This document shows positions 49,270-59,272 of a stretch of 64,000 nucleotides of DNA, in pieces. This DNA is from Dickeya fangzhongdai (GTDB lineage: Bacteria > Pseudomonadota > Gammaproteobacteria > Enterobacterales > Enterobacteriaceae). Within the stretch, counting starts at the first letter, position 1, and every line of letters begins with the position of its first letter. Under the pieces are notes generated by a model. The model saw nothing but the letters and a program-made list of their open reading frames with translations, did no database searches and was not told the origin of the DNA. The DNA is taken from NCBI RefSeq assembly GCF_002812485.1, contig NZ_CP025003.1:2914001-2978000 (forward strand), written 5' to 3'. The translations under genes were made by a program, and so were the position numbers.

Positions 49270-49281
49270 ACACGATCGTGT
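49270..49281. promoter_or_regulatory. 12-bp palindrome in the acnA-gst gap
   Basis: ACACGATCGTGT is a perfect palindrome 77 bp before the gst start codon. The 454-bp divergent gap 48904-49357 should contain the acnA and gst promoters; no small gene is supported in it. The palindrome could be an operator, but no regulator can be named. Confidence 0.35.
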
Positions 49282-49357
49282 GAAAACGTTTACCGTTGTT
49301 AACACCTTTACCTGACACTGCGACTCACCGCAAAGACGTTTACTGAAGGAATGGCGA

Positions 49358-49972
49358 ATGAAACTCTATTACAAACCGGGAAGTTGCTCACTGTTTCCTC
49401 ACATTATTCTGCACGAGACCCGGACCAAGTTCACGCTGGTGAAAGTCGACCTGCGCACCAAAAAAACCGAGCAGGGAGATGATTACCTGCTGATCAACCC
49501 GAAAGGCCTGGTGCCGGCGCTGGCGTTGGATGACGGCACCATTCTGACGGAAACCATTGCCATCGCCCTGTATCTGGCGGACAAAGCACCGCAATACAAT
49601 CTGATCGCGCCGTCCAGCACGATTCATCATTATCGCGCCATCGAGTGGCTGGCCTACATCTCCACTGAACTGCACAAGTCCTTCACGCCGCTGTTCCGCC
49701 CCGGCACGCCGGAGCTGTACAAAGATTTGCTGAAAAGCTATCTGGAGCAACGTTTCCGCTATCTGAACCAGGTATTGAGCGAACACGACTATCTGGTAGG
49801 CAACCGCTTTGGCGTCGCCGACGCCTACTTGTTCACCATCTGTCGCTGGGCGCACGATCTGAAATTCGACCTGATTCAGTTCCCGGCGCTGACGGCTTAT
49901 CTGGAACGAGTATCCGGGCGGCCGGCGGTGGAAAAAGCGCTGACGGCGGAAGGGCTTGACGTCAAATACTGA
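49358..49972 (+). CDS. gstA: Glutathione S-transferase GstA
   Basis: A 204-residue beta-class bacterial GST: the thioredoxin-like N-terminal domain starts MKLYYKPGSCSLFPHIIL, with the catalytic Cys10 conserved, and the C-terminal helical domain contains VGNRFGVADAYLFTICRW. It conjugates glutathione to electrophiles or acts in peroxide defence. AAGGA upstream supports the start. The order gstA-pdxY-tyrS-pdxH is that of E. coli. Confidence 0.94.
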   Translation: MKLYYKPGSCSLFPHIILHETRTKFTLVKVDLRTKKTEQGDDYLLINPKGLVPALALDDGTILTETIAIALYLADKAPQYNLIAPSSTIHHYRAIEWLAYISTELHKSFTPLFRPGTPELYKDLLKSYLEQRFRYLNQVLSEHDYLVGNRFGVADAYLFTICRWAHDLKFDLIQFPALTAYLERVSGRPAVEKALTAEGLDVKY

Positions 49973-50046
49973 CGCCCCCTGATAGCAGGGTACAAGACAG
50001 AGGAACACAACGGGACGCCACGCCCCGTTGTTGAGCTGATGGTCGT

Positions 50047-50907
50047 TTAGAGACGAACGGCCTGGAAATGATGGCGTGGCTGCACAATGCCATCCTGTGC
50101 CGCCACCAGTTGCAGTTCGTACTGCTCCATTTCTTTCGTCACCAGCATCACTTCATAGACCGCCGCGGTGGTATGTTCCAGCGCTTTTTCCGGCGCAACG
50201 CCTTTCAGCAGATTCACCAGCAGCAGACCGCTGGTCAGGTCGCCCACGCCAACCGGCTGGCGCGGCCCGAAATCCACCAGCGGACGCTGGATATGCCAGG
50301 CATCTTCCGGCGTCACCAGCAGCATCTCAAAGCTGTCCTTGCTGGCGGCAGCGCGGCTCAAATGCTTGACCAGCACCAGCTTCGGCCCGCGCCGGCACAG
50401 CTCGCGGCTGGCCTGCACCGCCTCATCCACCGTATGCACGCTGCGGCCGCTCAGCAGTTCCAGCTCCGGCAGGTTGGGGGCAATCATATCGCTCGCCAGC
50501 AGTGACTGATTACAATGAAAATCGGTCACGCCCGCCGGTACGATACAACCTTTTTCCGGCGTCCCCATTACCGGGTCGCAGAAGTAGATGGCGCGCGGAT
50601 TGGCGGCTTTCACCCGGCGTACCACTTCCAGAATATGCCCGCCCTGCTCCGGCGAACCGATATACCCGCTCAATACTGCATCGCAGTCCTTCAGATGATC
50701 GATATTACTGATGCCCTGAGCAATCTCGGTCAGATGATCGGCCGGCATCACGCAACCGGTCCACTGACCATATTGGGTATGGTTGGAAAATTGCACGGTA
50801 TTCAACGGCCAGACATTCACGCCCATCCGGCGCATGGGAAACTCCGCCGCGCTGTTGCCGGCATGACCGAAAACCACGTGAGACTGAATCGACAGTATGT
50901 TTTTCAT
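50047..50907 (-). CDS. pdxY: Pyridoxal kinase PdxY
   Basis: A 286-residue ribokinase-superfamily enzyme that phosphorylates pyridoxal in the salvage of pyridoxal 5'-phosphate. It begins [20 protein letters not shown], and the anion-hole region is [17 protein letters not shown], with the catalytic Asp in GVGD. The start at 50907 follows homology; the open frame reaches 51021 but has only a distant AAGGG. Pairs functionally with pdxH two genes away. Confidence 0.95.
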   Translation of the reverse strand: MKNILSIQSHVVFGHAGNSAAEFPMRRMGVNVWPLNTVQFSNHTQYGQWTGCVMPADHLTEIAQGISNIDHLKDCDAVLSGYIGSPEQGGHILEVVRRVKAANPRAIYFCDPVMGTPEKGCIVPAGVTDFHCNQSLLASDMIAPNLPELELLSGRSVHTVDEAVQASRELCRRGPKLVLVKHLSRAAASKDSFEMLLVTPEDAWHIQRPLVDFGPRQPVGVGDLTSGLLLVNLLKGVAPEKALEHTTAAVYEVMLVTKEMEQYELQLVAAQDGIVQPRHHFQAVRL

Positions 50908-51068
50908 GAAAGTGACTACCCTTGCCTGCTCAAATGCGATGTGCTTGTTTTTATAAAGCAGCTTGCTATAAAACCGCGTGTTGCTTTTGTTGCGCCGCTC
51001 GGCGCGTAACCGATACGGCACTATCCGGTGTTGTCGGCCCGTCGCCCATCATGGTGGGGAACGCGCCT

Positions 51069-51098
51069 AAAAACAAAGGGAGCATTTCGCTCCCTTTG
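51069..51098 (-). terminator. Rho-independent terminator of tyrS
   Basis: On the minus strand CAAAGGGAGC and GCTCCCTTTG form a perfect 10-bp stem, followed by five T. It lies ten bases after the tyrS stop. Confidence 0.92.
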
Positions 51099-51107
51099 AT
51101 GGATCAA

Positions 51108-52382
51108 TCAGTCTTTCCAGCAGACCAGACAATAGTTTTTCTTGCCCCGGCGCAGCAGGGTGTAACGGCCGAACAGACGGTCGGCGCCCGTGAAAGCGTA
51201 TTCCGGATCTGACTGCTTCTCGCCGTTGATAGTAATGGCGTTGGAAGCGATGGTCTTGCGCGCCTGTCCACGGGAAGGCTGCAATTCGGAATCCACCAGC
51301 GCCTGCTGCAGGTCAGCGCCTGTCGCCAGCTCAACCATCGGCACGCCGTCCTGCGCCAGCTGCGCGAAATCCGCTTCGGTCAGGTCGCTCAGGTTGCCAT
51401 TAAACAGACTCTGGGTGATGCGCTTGGCCGCGGTCAATCCCTCTTCGCCGTGCACCAGACGGGTCACTTCTTCCGCCAGCACATACTGAGCGCGCGGCGC
51501 CACGCCGCTGTTCTTGTCTTCCTCTTCCAGCGCATTAATCGTTTCAATGTCGAGGAAGGTGAAGAATTTCAGGAACCGGTATACGTCAGCGTCAGCGGTG
51601 TTAATCCAGAACTGGTAGAATTTGTACGGGCTGGTTTTCTTCGGATCCAGCCATACCGCGCCGCTTTCGGTTTTGCCGAACTTGGTGCCGTCAGACTTGG
51701 TGATCAACGGAACGGTCAGGCCGAATACCTGTTTCTGATGCAGACGGCGGGTCAGGTCGATCCCGGAGGTGATGTTGCCCCACTGGTCGGAACCGCCAAT
51801 CTGCAACTCCACGCCGTGCAGCGCGTTCAGCGAGGCGAAGTCATAGCCCTGCAGCAGGTTGTAGGAGAATTCGGTGAACGAAATACCCACATCGTCCCGG
51901 TTCAGGCGCTGTTTGACCGCTTCTTTGTTGATCATCTGGTTGACGGAGAAGTGCTTGCCGATATCGCGCAGAAACGTCAGCACGTTCATGGAGCCGAACC
52001 AGTCATAGTTGTTGGCCGCCACGGCGCTGTTGTCGCCGCAGTCGAAATCCAGGAACGGCGCCGCCTGACGGCGGATCTTTTCCACCCACTCCTGCACCGT
52101 ATCTTCGGTATTCAGCTTACGCTCGGCGGCTTTGAAACTCGGATCGCCGATAAGCCCCGTCGCGCCGCCCACCAGCGCCACCGGTTTGTGACCGGCCATC
52201 TGAAAGCGTTTCAGGCACAGCAGTGGCACCAGATGTCCCAAATGCAAGCTGTCGGCAGTCGGATCAAAGCCGCAATACAGTGCAATTGGCCCCTGCGCCA
52301 GTCGCTCTGCTAACGCGCCCTCGTCCGTTACCTGGGCCACCAGGCCCCGCTCTTGCAATTGTTGAATCAGATTGCTTGCCAT
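51108..52382 (-). CDS. tyrS: Tyrosyl-tRNA synthetase
   Basis: A 424-residue class I synthetase, the same length as E. coli TyrS. It has the HIGH-type motif [12 protein letters not shown], the KMSKS-type motif [10 protein letters not shown] and a C-terminal S4-like RNA-binding domain ([20 protein letters not shown]). GGAG six bases before ATG 52382 ([14 protein letters not shown]) gives the start. Confidence 0.97.
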   Translation of the reverse strand: MASNLIQQLQERGLVAQVTDEGALAERLAQGPIALYCGFDPTADSLHLGHLVPLLCLKRFQMAGHKPVALVGGATGLIGDPSFKAAERKLNTEDTVQEWVEKIRRQAAPFLDFDCGDNSAVAANNYDWFGSMNVLTFLRDIGKHFSVNQMINKEAVKQRLNRDDVGISFTEFSYNLLQGYDFASLNALHGVELQIGGSDQWGNITSGIDLTRRLHQKQVFGLTVPLITKSDGTKFGKTESGAVWLDPKKTSPYKFYQFWINTADADVYRFLKFFTFLDIETINALEEEDKNSGVAPRAQYVLAEEVTRLVHGEEGLTAAKRITQSLFNGNLSDLTEADFAQLAQDGVPMVELATGADLQQALVDSELQPSRGQARKTIASNAITINGEKQSDPEYAFTGADRLFGRYTLLRRGKKNYCLVCWKD

Positions 52383-52522
52383 CAAAGTCTCCATGTATAA
52401 ACGACTGCACCTTTGCCGGTACACGACTTTTCGCCTCTTTGGCGAAAGAAAAATTCAGGGTGACATAGAATAAAGCGCCGACACCGGGAGTGCCAGCGCT
52501 TAGCGCAACAAATTCCGGTGAT

Positions 52523-53293
52523 TTAGGGCGCCAGCCGGTCGATTGTCCAGCCATCGCTCTCGCGCTGGTACAGAAAACGATCGTGCAGGCGGTGCTCGCC
52601 GCCCTGCCAGAATTCCATCGACTCGATAGTGACGCGGAATCCGCCCCAGAAACTCGGCAGCGGAATCTCGCCCTGCTGGAACTTTTGCTTCATCTCGAAG
52701 AACTTGCTTTCCAGCATGCTGCGGGCGGAAATGCGGCTTGACTGTTTTGAAACCCAGGCGCCGATCTGGCTGTCGCGCGGCCGGCTGTGGAAATACTTCA
52801 TCACGTCCAGCATCGGCAGTTTTTCCGCCTTGCCCAGCACGATGACCTGACGCTCCAGCATGTGCCAGGGAAACAGCAGGCTGATACGGGAATTCACCGC
52901 CAGTTGCTGCGCCTTGCGGCTGCCCATATTGGTATAGAACACCATGCCTTTTTCATCATAGTGTTTCAGCAGCACGATACGCTGATAAGGCTGGCCCTGC
53001 TCGTCGACCGTCGCCACACACATCGCGGTAGGATCCGCCAGTTGCGCTTCGCAAGCCTGCTTTAGCCAGCGTTCAAACAGGTCGAGCGGGTTGTCGGTCA
53101 GATCGTGGCGACGTAGCCCGCCACGGGTGTACTCGCGCCGTAAATCGGCGATATCGATAGCGGCGATGTTTTCACCGGAAGTAATGTTTTCACCGGAAGC
53201 AATATTTTCACCGGAAGCAATATTTTCACCGGGCGCGATCGCAACGCGGTTTCGGGTGTCAGGGGTGTGCGCGTCATCGTGTTCTGTGGTCAT
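52523..53293 (-). CDS. pdxH: Pyridoxine/pyridoxamine 5'-phosphate oxidase with repeat-bearing N-terminus
   Basis: A 256-residue FMN enzyme, against 218 residues in E. coli. From [16 protein letters not shown] onward it aligns fully ([55 protein letters not shown]). It oxidises pyridoxine or pyridoxamine phosphate to pyridoxal phosphate. The extra ~40 N-terminal residues include four in-frame GENIxS-type hexapeptides encoded by 18-bp tandem repeats. No Met, Val or Leu start codon lies between the repeats and the conserved domain, so the repeats should be translated. ATG 53293 has AGGA four bases upstream. Confidence 0.95.
   Translation of the reverse strand: MTTEHDDAHTPDTRNRVAIAPGENIASGENIASGENITSGENIAAIDIADLRREYTRGGLRRHDLTDNPLDLFERWLKQACEAQLADPTAMCVATVDEQGQPYQRIVLLKHYDEKGMVFYTNMGSRKAQQLAVNSRISLLFPWHMLERQVIVLGKAEKLPMLDVMKYFHSRPRDSQIGAWVSKQSSRISARSMLESKFFEMKQKFQQGEIPLPSFWGGFRVTIESMEFWQGGEHRLHDRFLYQRESDGWTIDRLAP
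53169..53240. repeat. Four 18-bp tandem repeats inside pdxH
   Basis: The unit TTTTCACCGGAAGCAATA (plus-strand sense) runs 53169-53186, 53187-53204, 53205-53222 and 53223-53240. The second and third copies are identical; the first and last are slightly diverged. On the coding strand each adds six residues (IASGEN-like). The unit length preserves frame, so copy-number change alters protein length without frameshift. Confidence 0.95.
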
Positions 53294-53390
53294 GAGGTCC
53301 TGCCGTTGCCTAACCGGGCGAGAAATAGAGAGGACTCATTCTGCGCTCGCGTCGCCAAAATCTCAACGCCCGCAACGGCATGGACACGGA

Positions 53391-53696
53391 TTACTTCAAC
53401 ACACAATCATTGACGATGATTCTATCGCCCCGCACGATAAACGCCTGATTTCCCTTACTCCAGAAAGCGTATCGGTCATCGCTGTAACGCGTGCCCGACG
53501 CGGCGGGCACCTGAGGCAGCGTGTGAGATTCGCCATCCAGCAGGAAAGTCACGCTGTCGCTCTGCGGGCCGGGGTTCAGGGTGACGGTGAGCGGCATGGT
53601 GCCGCACTGGTAGTGCAAGGTCTGCGGCTTCGCGGCCGGCATTAAGTAAGCGCAGCCGCTTAACAGCACTACACCGGCAATCAGCAGTGGTTTCAT
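53391..53696 (-). CDS. mliC: Membrane-bound lysozyme inhibitor of C-type lysozyme (MliC)
   Basis: A 101-residue lipoprotein: the lipobox is LLSGC (Cys15), and the mature part has the MliC fold, with HYQCGTMPLTVTL and a final Cys pair partner (VNDCVLK). It inhibits C-type lysozyme in the envelope. AGGAG nine bases upstream supports the start. The position between pdxH and anmK is the same as E. coli ydhA. Confidence 0.92.
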   Translation of the reverse strand: MKPLLIAGVVLLSGCAYLMPAAKPQTLHYQCGTMPLTVTLNPGPQSDSVTFLLDGESHTLPQVPAASGTRYSDDRYAFWSKGNQAFIVRGDRIIVNDCVLK

Positions 53697-53802
53697 TCTA
53701 TTTTTCTCCTGTTATTAGCGGATCCCGGCATCCCATCCAGATAAATCCAATAACGGAGCAGTCTATCAACAGACCGCTGACGGACCTCTCGGCAAAATCC
53801 GA

Positions 53803-54915
53803 TTACACGATCATCGCCGGATAAATGGCGCCCAGTACGGTTTCTCGGCTGGCGCCGGTCACGGACGGCAAGTTGCCCGGCAACCCCGACAGGGTGCGGA
53901 ACGCCAGCCAGGCGAACGCCAGCGCCTCCATATCATCGCCACGAATGCCGAAATTGTCGGTCGCGCTGACCTCAATGCCCGGCAGACGCGCCGACAGCTG
54001 ACTCATCAGCAGCGGATTGCGCGCTCCGCCGCCGCATACCAGCACACGTTCGCAGCCGCCGGTCAGCAACACTTGCCCGGCGATGGTTTCCGCGCTCAGC
54101 GCCACCAGCGTGGCCTGCACATCTTCCGACCGCAGACGAGGAAAAGCCGCCAGTTGTCTTTCCAGCCACGTCAGATTGAAATACTCGCGTCCGGTGCTCT
54201 TGGGCGCCGGTAAGCCGAAATAGGGATCGGACAGCATGTGGCTCAGCAACGCGTTATCCACCTGGCCGGTTAACGCCCAGGCGGCGTCTTTATCGTACGG
54301 CTGCGCCCGGTTGCGCCACACCCAGGCATCCAGCAGCATATTGCCCGGTCCGGTGTCATAGCCTTTTACCGGGCGCCCCGGCACCAGCACCGAAATATTG
54401 GCGATCCCGCCGATATTCAGCACAATTCGCCGCTCCACCGGATGCTGCAACAGCGCGCGATGGAACACCGGCACCAGCGGTGCACCCTGCCCGCCCAACG
54501 CCATGTCGCGGCGGCGAAAATCGCCGACCGTAGTGATGCCGGTCACCGCGGCGATACGGTTGCAATCGCCAATTTGCATGGTGCAAGGCGCGTCGCCGTC
54601 CGGCTCATGCCAGACCGTCTGTCCATGACAGCCAATCGCGGTAATCTCGCTCGCGCTCAACCCGGTCTGGCGCAGCAGCGCCTGTACTGCTTCGGCAAAC
54701 AACGCCCCGAGCCGGGTATCCAGTCGCCCTAATTCGGAGAGCGTCACGGCCTGCCCCTGGTTCATGCTCAGTATCGTCTGGCGAATCGCCGGCGGAATCG
54801 GGTGGCAATAACTGGCTTGCTGTGCGACGGTGTGCTCATCGATGGCGGCCAGCACCACGTCGACACCATCCAGACTGGTGCCGGACATCACACCAATATA
54901 TCTTCCAGACCTCAT
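53803..54915 (-). CDS. anmK: Anhydro-N-acetylmuramic acid kinase
   Basis: A 370-residue sugar kinase of the ASKHA fold. The N-terminal phosphate loop is [15 protein letters not shown], the catalytic Asp region is [20 protein letters not shown], and [16 protein letters not shown] is the nucleotide-binding block. It phosphorylates and opens anhydro-MurNAc in peptidoglycan recycling. AAGGT before ATG 54915 supports the start. The order mliC-anmK is as in E. coli. Confidence 0.96.
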   Translation of the reverse strand: MRSGRYIGVMSGTSLDGVDVVLAAIDEHTVAQQASYCHPIPPAIRQTILSMNQGQAVTLSELGRLDTRLGALFAEAVQALLRQTGLSASEITAIGCHGQTVWHEPDGDAPCTMQIGDCNRIAAVTGITTVGDFRRRDMALGGQGAPLVPVFHRALLQHPVERRIVLNIGGIANISVLVPGRPVKGYDTGPGNMLLDAWVWRNRAQPYDKDAAWALTGQVDNALLSHMLSDPYFGLPAPKSTGREYFNLTWLERQLAAFPRLRSEDVQATLVALSAETIAGQVLLTGGCERVLVCGGGARNPLLMSQLSARLPGIEVSATDNFGIRGDDMEALAFAWLAFRTLSGLPGNLPSVTGASRETVLGAIYPAMIV

Positions 54916-55107
54916 CGGATTACCTTTGTTTTGTAAAATGACCGTCTGTCACGAAATGGCCTCAAATGACCAGGCGATTCAGGCGCGTTGTCGGTATATT
55001 GGCTTTAGATTTTGTCTTTTTTGTCAGACTGATGCCAGCGTAGGTAAAAAATCGCCATTTGACACGGTTTTTCAGAAAAAGCGGGATTCACAGGGAACTT
55101 TATAGCG

Positions 55108-55142
55108 CGTTTATTATCAATTTAGGCGCGCTATTCTATCCT
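55108..55142 (+). promoter_or_regulatory. Candidate PhoP box and -10 of slyB
   Basis: CGTTTA-ttatc-AATTTA (55108-55124) fits the PhoP direct repeat (T/G)GTTTA-N5-(T/G)GTTTA with mismatches. TATCCT at 55137-55142 lies 12 bp downstream, the usual PhoP box to -10 spacing. slyB is a known PhoP target in enterobacteria. The 344-bp gap 54916-55259 shows no gene. Confidence 0.5.
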
Positions 55143-55259
55143 TAACATCAATTGAAACAGTAGAATGGTGCGTTCGACCACACCATGATGTGACAATAGA
55201 TAATTCGTCGGCTTAGGCTGCGCCCCCGACACAGACACAGCTATAACAGGAGTCTTTCT

Positions 55260-55727
55260 ATGATGAAACGTTTTCTCGTGATCACTTTAGCAGGTATCAC
55301 ACTGGCTGGCTGCGCCAATACCAGCACCCTGTCAGGAGACGTTTACAGTGCATCCGAAGCCAAGCAGGTTCAGACTGTAACCTACGGCACCGTTGTCTCC
55401 ACTCGTCCGGTACAGATTCAGGCCGGTGAAGACAGTAACGTCATCGGCACCCTCGGCGGCGCCGTACTGGGCGGGCTGGTCGGTAATACCGTCGGTCGCG
55501 GTACTGGCCGTAATCTGGCGACAGCCGCAGGCGCGGTTGCCGGTGGCGTTGCCGGTAACAGCATTGAAGGCGCGGTCAACCGCGTTCAGGGTGTAGAGCT
55601 GGAAATCCGTAAAGACGACGGCAGCACCATCATGGTGGTGCAAAAACAGGGCGATACCAAATTCCACGCTGGACAACGTGTGGCAATGGCCAGCAACGGC
55701 CGTTCCATCACCGTCTCTCCGCGCTAA
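55260..55727 (+). CDS. slyB: Outer-membrane lipoprotein SlyB
   Basis: A 155-residue lipoprotein of the same length as E. coli SlyB. The lipobox is LAGC (Cys18), followed by TLSGDVYSASEAKQVQTVTY and a glycine-zipper 2TM region (GTLGGAVLGGLVGNTVGRGT). It helps maintain outer-membrane integrity. AGGAG seven bases upstream matches ATG 55260. Usually PhoPQ-regulated; see the candidate box upstream. Confidence 0.96.
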   Translation: MMKRFLVITLAGITLAGCANTSTLSGDVYSASEAKQVQTVTYGTVVSTRPVQIQAGEDSNVIGTLGGAVLGGLVGNTVGRGTGRNLATAAGAVAGGVAGNSIEGAVNRVQGVELEIRKDDGSTIMVVQKQGDTKFHAGQRVAMASNGRSITVSPR

Positions 55728-55740
55728 GATTCGATTATCA

Positions 55741-55763
55741 ATCACCACCCGCCGGGTGGTGAT
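55741..55763 (+). terminator. Terminator after slyB
   Basis: ATCACCACCC and GGGTGGTGAT form a perfect 10-bp stem with a GCC loop, 13 bp after the slyB stop. The following TGTCTAATG is only moderately U-rich. Confidence 0.7.
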
Positions 55764-55815
55764 TGTCTAATGTCATCAATTCGGCTCGATATATCCAGAT
55801 AACCATCATTCACGC

Positions 55816-56089
55816 CATATACTTGTCATATTTCGAGTTGCAGGTACGCTGACTTTATTACTCAGCCCATCCGTGGGCCTCGCCCTTAGGGGCCGCGACA
55901 AGCCACATTCAACCCTGCTTCCGGCGACGTTGCCGTTCATCCCAGTCATTTACTTATGCAAGTTCCTGAGAATTTGACTGATCGCCGCGTTGCAAGGCTC
56001 ATAATGTGCCTTACCCTGAAGGGCCAACGCTTTGTATTGTTCAAAACGAGAGCGTTTTATCCTGCAATGCGAATTATTTAAAGTATATG
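55816..56089. repeat. 274-bp inverted-end repeat between slyB and slyA (copy B)
   Basis: The left end CATATACTT-(N5)-ATTTCGAGTTGCAGG matches the reverse complement of the right end (CATATACTT, then ATTCGCATTGCAGG), an imperfect terminal inverted repeat of about 29 bp. The interior shares CCTGAAGGGCCAACGC and AAAACGAGAGCGTTTTATCC with copy A (45826-46040). No gene is inside. It fits a non-autonomous dispersed element of the ERIC/MITE kind. Confidence 0.75.
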
Positions 56090-56138
56090 TTGCCTGGAAT
56101 TCGAATTCGCCCGCCAAAACATTTACTTTTTCTATTAA

Positions 56139-56576
56139 TTAAGACTGACTCTCATGTAATGCCAAAATGTTTTTTTCCAGCCGGGAGATAATAGTGGCCA
56201 ACTCATCCACTTCTTCCGGGGTAATACCATTTAATATTTCGCTGCGTGTCTGATCAATAACGTCATTAACAGCCTGAATGATAGGATCCGCCATATCTGT
56301 TAGCAGAATACGCTTGGCGCGTCGGTCGTGGGCACAAATGTGCCGGGTAATTAACCCCTTGTCTTCAAGCTGATCCAACGTACGCACCAGCGAAGGCTGT
56401 TCTATTCCTATCGCTTTGGCTAGCTGAATTTGGGACTGCCCCGGAGGCAGTTGGTGAATATTATGCAGCGTGACCCAGTGCGTCTGCGTGAGTTCCAGAG
56501 GCTTTAATCGATGATCAATCAAAGCGCGCCATACACGAACCAACCGGGCTAAATCAGAACCTAACGGCAATTCCAT
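56139..56576 (-). CDS. slyA: MarR-family transcriptional regulator SlyA
   Basis: A 145-residue winged-helix protein nearly identical in the core to E. coli SlyA ([38 protein letters not shown]). It counteracts H-NS silencing and controls virulence, antibiotic and pectinase genes in soft-rot bacteria (homologue of Hor/Rap). GGAG five bases before ATG 56576 supports the start; the preceding GTG at 56579 is also possible. AT-rich DNA follows upstream to 56749. Confidence 0.95.
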   Translation of the reverse strand: MELPLGSDLARLVRVWRALIDHRLKPLELTQTHWVTLHNIHQLPPGQSQIQLAKAIGIEQPSLVRTLDQLEDKGLITRHICAHDRRAKRILLTDMADPIIQAVNDVIDQTRSEILNGITPEEVDELATIISRLEKNILALHESQS

Positions 56577-56749
56577 CACTTCTCCTTATAGTTAGCATAC
56601 TAAGCAACTTCCCTGGATTGCAATCAACTCTGATTTAAAACGAAAGTCTAATAAAAAATGTCTTATTGTTATCAATCTATTCTAGCAAATAATAATTAAT
56701 TAAAAATGATCTTGAACTTAATTTATATCATTAAATATCACCATACCGG

Positions 56750-56989
56750 TTAAAACAAGGCTGGCTGATCCGGCTCGGAGGGCGCTGAATTTTTTTCACT
56801 TCGCTGCGAACGTTTCATCCTTTGCCGACACAAACGCAGCACATCCTGTTTTTGCGCATCGCTCATCGTTCCCCAATTAAAGCGCTCGCTGCGGCTTCGA
56901 AAACAACCACGACAGAAGCCCCGGTCATCCGCCTGGCAGATACCCCGGCAAGGGTTGGGAACAGGAAAAAGTTCGAGCTGCTCAGCCAC
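56750..56989 (-). CDS. ydhL: DUF1289-family small protein YdhL
   Basis: A 79-residue protein. The conserved core is PNPCRGICQADDRGFCRGCF, with a four-cysteine pattern, then RSRSERFNWGTMSDAQKQ. It closely matches E. coli YdhL; the function is unknown. The cysteines suggest metal binding. In E. coli it lies in the same slyA-gloA interval, though nemR and nemA are missing here. Confidence 0.92.
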   Translation of the reverse strand: MAEQLELFPVPNPCRGICQADDRGFCRGCFRSRSERFNWGTMSDAQKQDVLRLCRQRMKRSQRSEKNSAPSEPDQPALF

Positions 56990-57253
56990 AGGACCTCCTC
57001 ATCTGACGTCTTTATTGAAACCTTGATTGCCGTCACTGGCAAGCTTTCCGTAACGTTAGCGCGCAATTAACTACTATTTTCCCGCTTATCACGTCTTTTT
57101 TTCAGCAACCGCGCCTGAAAAGCGGCGCCCGGCCACAGGTTTGGACTCCCCCCGGCAACGACGTTATACTCAGGCCCTGTTATTTCAGGCGGTAACGGAA
57201 CACAACCGATATCGCCCATGACGGTTAACCCACTGATCAAAATAGGGGTCATT

Positions 57254-57661
57254 ATGCGTTTACTTCATACCATGCTACGCGTTGGCGACCTGCAGCGCGC
57301 TATCGATTTTTACACCAAGGTACTGGGCATGCGCCTGCTGCGCACCAGCGACAATCCGGAATACAAATATTCTCTGGCATTTGTCGGCTATACCGAGGAA
57401 AGCGAAGGCGCAGTGATCGAACTGACCTACAACTGGGGCGTGGAAAGCTATGACCTGGGCACCGCCTTCGGTCACATTGCCTTGGGCGTGGATGACGTAG
57501 CAGGCGCCTGCGAACGTATCCGTCAGGCCGGCGGCAAAGTTACCCGTGAAGCAGGCCCGGTCAAAGGCGGCACCACTGTTATCGCCTTCGTTGAAGACCC
57601 CGACGGTTACAAGATCGAGCTGATCGAACGTTCACAGGCCGGTCAGGGACTGGGCAACTGA
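57254..57661 (+). CDS. gloA: Lactoylglutathione lyase (glyoxalase I)
   Basis: A 135-residue enzyme of the same length as E. coli GloA. It has metal ligands His5 (MRLLHTML), Glu56 ([10 protein letters not shown]), His74 ([10 protein letters not shown]) and Glu122 (YKIELIERS). It detoxifies methylglyoxal with glutathione, typically using nickel. AGGGG five bases before ATG 57254 fixes the start; the frame extends to 57218. It precedes rnt, as in E. coli. Confidence 0.97.
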   Translation: MRLLHTMLRVGDLQRAIDFYTKVLGMRLLRTSDNPEYKYSLAFVGYTEESEGAVIELTYNWGVESYDLGTAFGHIALGVDDVAGACERIRQAGGKVTREAGPVKGGTTVIAFVEDPDGYKIELIERSQAGQGLGN

Positions 57662-57802
57662 TCATCCCGCCTTTGCTGTCCAGGTGCCGACAGGCGCCTG
57701 TCTTTCGGGGGAACGGTTATTCGCCGTCATGCACGGCTGCTGCATCCCCCGCCGGAATTTGCCATAATGCGCACTGCATGTTACTGAAGAAATAAGAAAC
57801 GA

Positions 57803-58480
57803 ATGGCTGAGAAAAATAACCTGAACGCCCTGAACGCGCGTTTTCGTGGCTTTTACCCTGTTGTTATCGATGTGGAAACCGCCGGGTTCAACGCGAAAAC
57901 CGATGCGCTGCTGGAAATTGCAGCCGTAACGCTGAAAATGGATGAAAGCGGTTGGTTACAGCCGGACGAAACCTTGCATTTTCACATCGAACCGTTTGAA
58001 GGCGCTATCCTGCGGCCCGAAGCGCTGGCCTTCAACGGCATCGACCCTGCCAACCCATTGCGTGGCGCGGTGAGCGAATATGAAGCGCTGCATGAAATCT
58101 TCAAGGCCGTGCGTAAGGGAATCAAAGATCAGAACTGTAATCGCGGCATCATCGTGGCTCATAACGCGACCTTCGATCACAGCTTTCTGATGGCGGCGGC
58201 AGAACGCTGCGGCCTGAAGCGCAACCCATTCCACCCTTTCGCCACCTTTGACACCGCCGCGCTCAGCGGGCTGGTGCTGGGGCAGACGGTGCTGGCTAAA
58301 GCCTGCATTGCGGCGGAGATCCCATTCGACGCCAGCCAGGCGCACTCGGCGCTCTATGACACCGAACGGACAGCGCAACTGTTTTGTGAACTGGTCAATC
58401 GCTGGAAGCGTATGGGCGGCTGGCCGCTAGCATCGGGAACCGATACCGAAGCGTCGTTGGCTGTCGGCAGTGAAGAGTAA
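57803..58480 (+). CDS. rnt: Ribonuclease T
   Basis: A 225-residue DEDDh exonuclease. Motifs are [18 protein letters not shown] (Exo I: Asp, Glu), [17 protein letters not shown] (Exo II) and [14 protein letters not shown] (Exo III, His and Asp). It trims 3' ends of tRNA, 5S and 23S rRNA. It follows gloA by 141 bp. E. coli lhr, next in that genome, is absent here. Confidence 0.96.
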   Translation: MAEKNNLNALNARFRGFYPVVIDVETAGFNAKTDALLEIAAVTLKMDESGWLQPDETLHFHIEPFEGAILRPEALAFNGIDPANPLRGAVSEYEALHEIFKAVRKGIKDQNCNRGIIVAHNATFDHSFLMAAAERCGLKRNPFHPFATFDTAALSGLVLGQTVLAKACIAAEIPFDASQAHSALYDTERTAQLFCELVNRWKRMGGWPLASGTDTEASLAVGSEE

Positions 58481-58554
58481 GGCTGCGCGGACGCGTGTGT
58501 CCGTGCAAACACCTTGCGCGATCAAAGCACCATAATCGTAACGAGTAAAACGAC

Positions 58555-58579
58555 ATCAGGCAGCGCCGGGCTGCCTGAT
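58555..58579. terminator. Hairpin between rnt and grxD
   Basis: ATCAGGCAGC and GCTGCCTGAT form a perfect 10-bp stem with a 5-base loop, between two convergent genes. It has only a weak U-rich tail on the minus side. Probable shared terminator. Confidence 0.7.
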
Positions 58580-58590
58580 ACAGAAGGGGA

Positions 58591-58941
58591 TTACTGCTGA
58601 TCCGCCTGCTGGGATCGGTACTTGTCGGCGGTTTCCTTAATCAGTTGCTGCAATTCGCCGCGCTGATACATCTCAATCACGATGTCGCAGCCGCCAACCA
58701 ATTCACCATCCACCCACAGCTGCGGGAACGTCGGCCAGTTAGCGTATTTGGGCAATTCAGCGCGGATATCCGGGTTCTGCAGAATATCCACATAGGCAAA
58801 ACGCTCGCCGCACGCCGACAACGCCTGTACCGCCTGGGCAGAAAAACCACAGCTCGGCAGTTTGGGAGAACCTTTCATATACAGCAGAATCGGGTTTTCA
58901 GCGATCTGACGCTGAATCTTTTCAAGTGTCGTTGTCGTCAT
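58591..58941 (-). CDS. grxD: Monothiol glutaredoxin GrxD
   Basis: A 116-residue CGFS-type glutaredoxin. It has the active site LPSCGFSAQAVQAL and the glutathione-binding blocks TFPQLWVDGELVGGCDIV. It carries [2Fe-2S] clusters between assembly and target proteins. The 331-bp gap 58942-59272 upstream, shared with mepH, shows no gene or clear motif. Confidence 0.96.
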   Translation of the reverse strand: MTTTTLEKIQRQIAENPILLYMKGSPKLPSCGFSAQAVQALSACGERFAYVDILQNPDIRAELPKYANWPTFPQLWVDGELVGGCDIVIEMYQRGELQQLIKETADKYRSQQADQQ

Positions 58942-59272
58942 TCTATTGCTTCCTCAAGGGCGTGATGACCAGCCCATCAACGGCTGTTCATGTGACTCGC
59001 GGCATACCGTGCCGTGCCGCTTCTGTTGTTTTGTATTCTAACGATAGCGACGGCCACAAAAAAACGCTATCTTTTGTAGGGTTTTGTCTGACTGGTCGCG
59101 CGCCAGCACAAAACAACGCCGAATCGACTGATAATTAAGCAGCGAGCTCCGTTGTTAACGTTTTCTCACTATTTTGTAGTAACAATGCCTTATTCCCCAC
59201 TTTTTTATCAGGTCATTTTCGGGAATACTGTAAAGATTGAACGATTGAGGACAACATTCGGTCAGAATTATC

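Noticed and set aside
53169..53240. Possible CRISPR-like or iteron origin repeats
   Set aside because: The repeats are in frame within a confident gene and lack spacers or replication genes.
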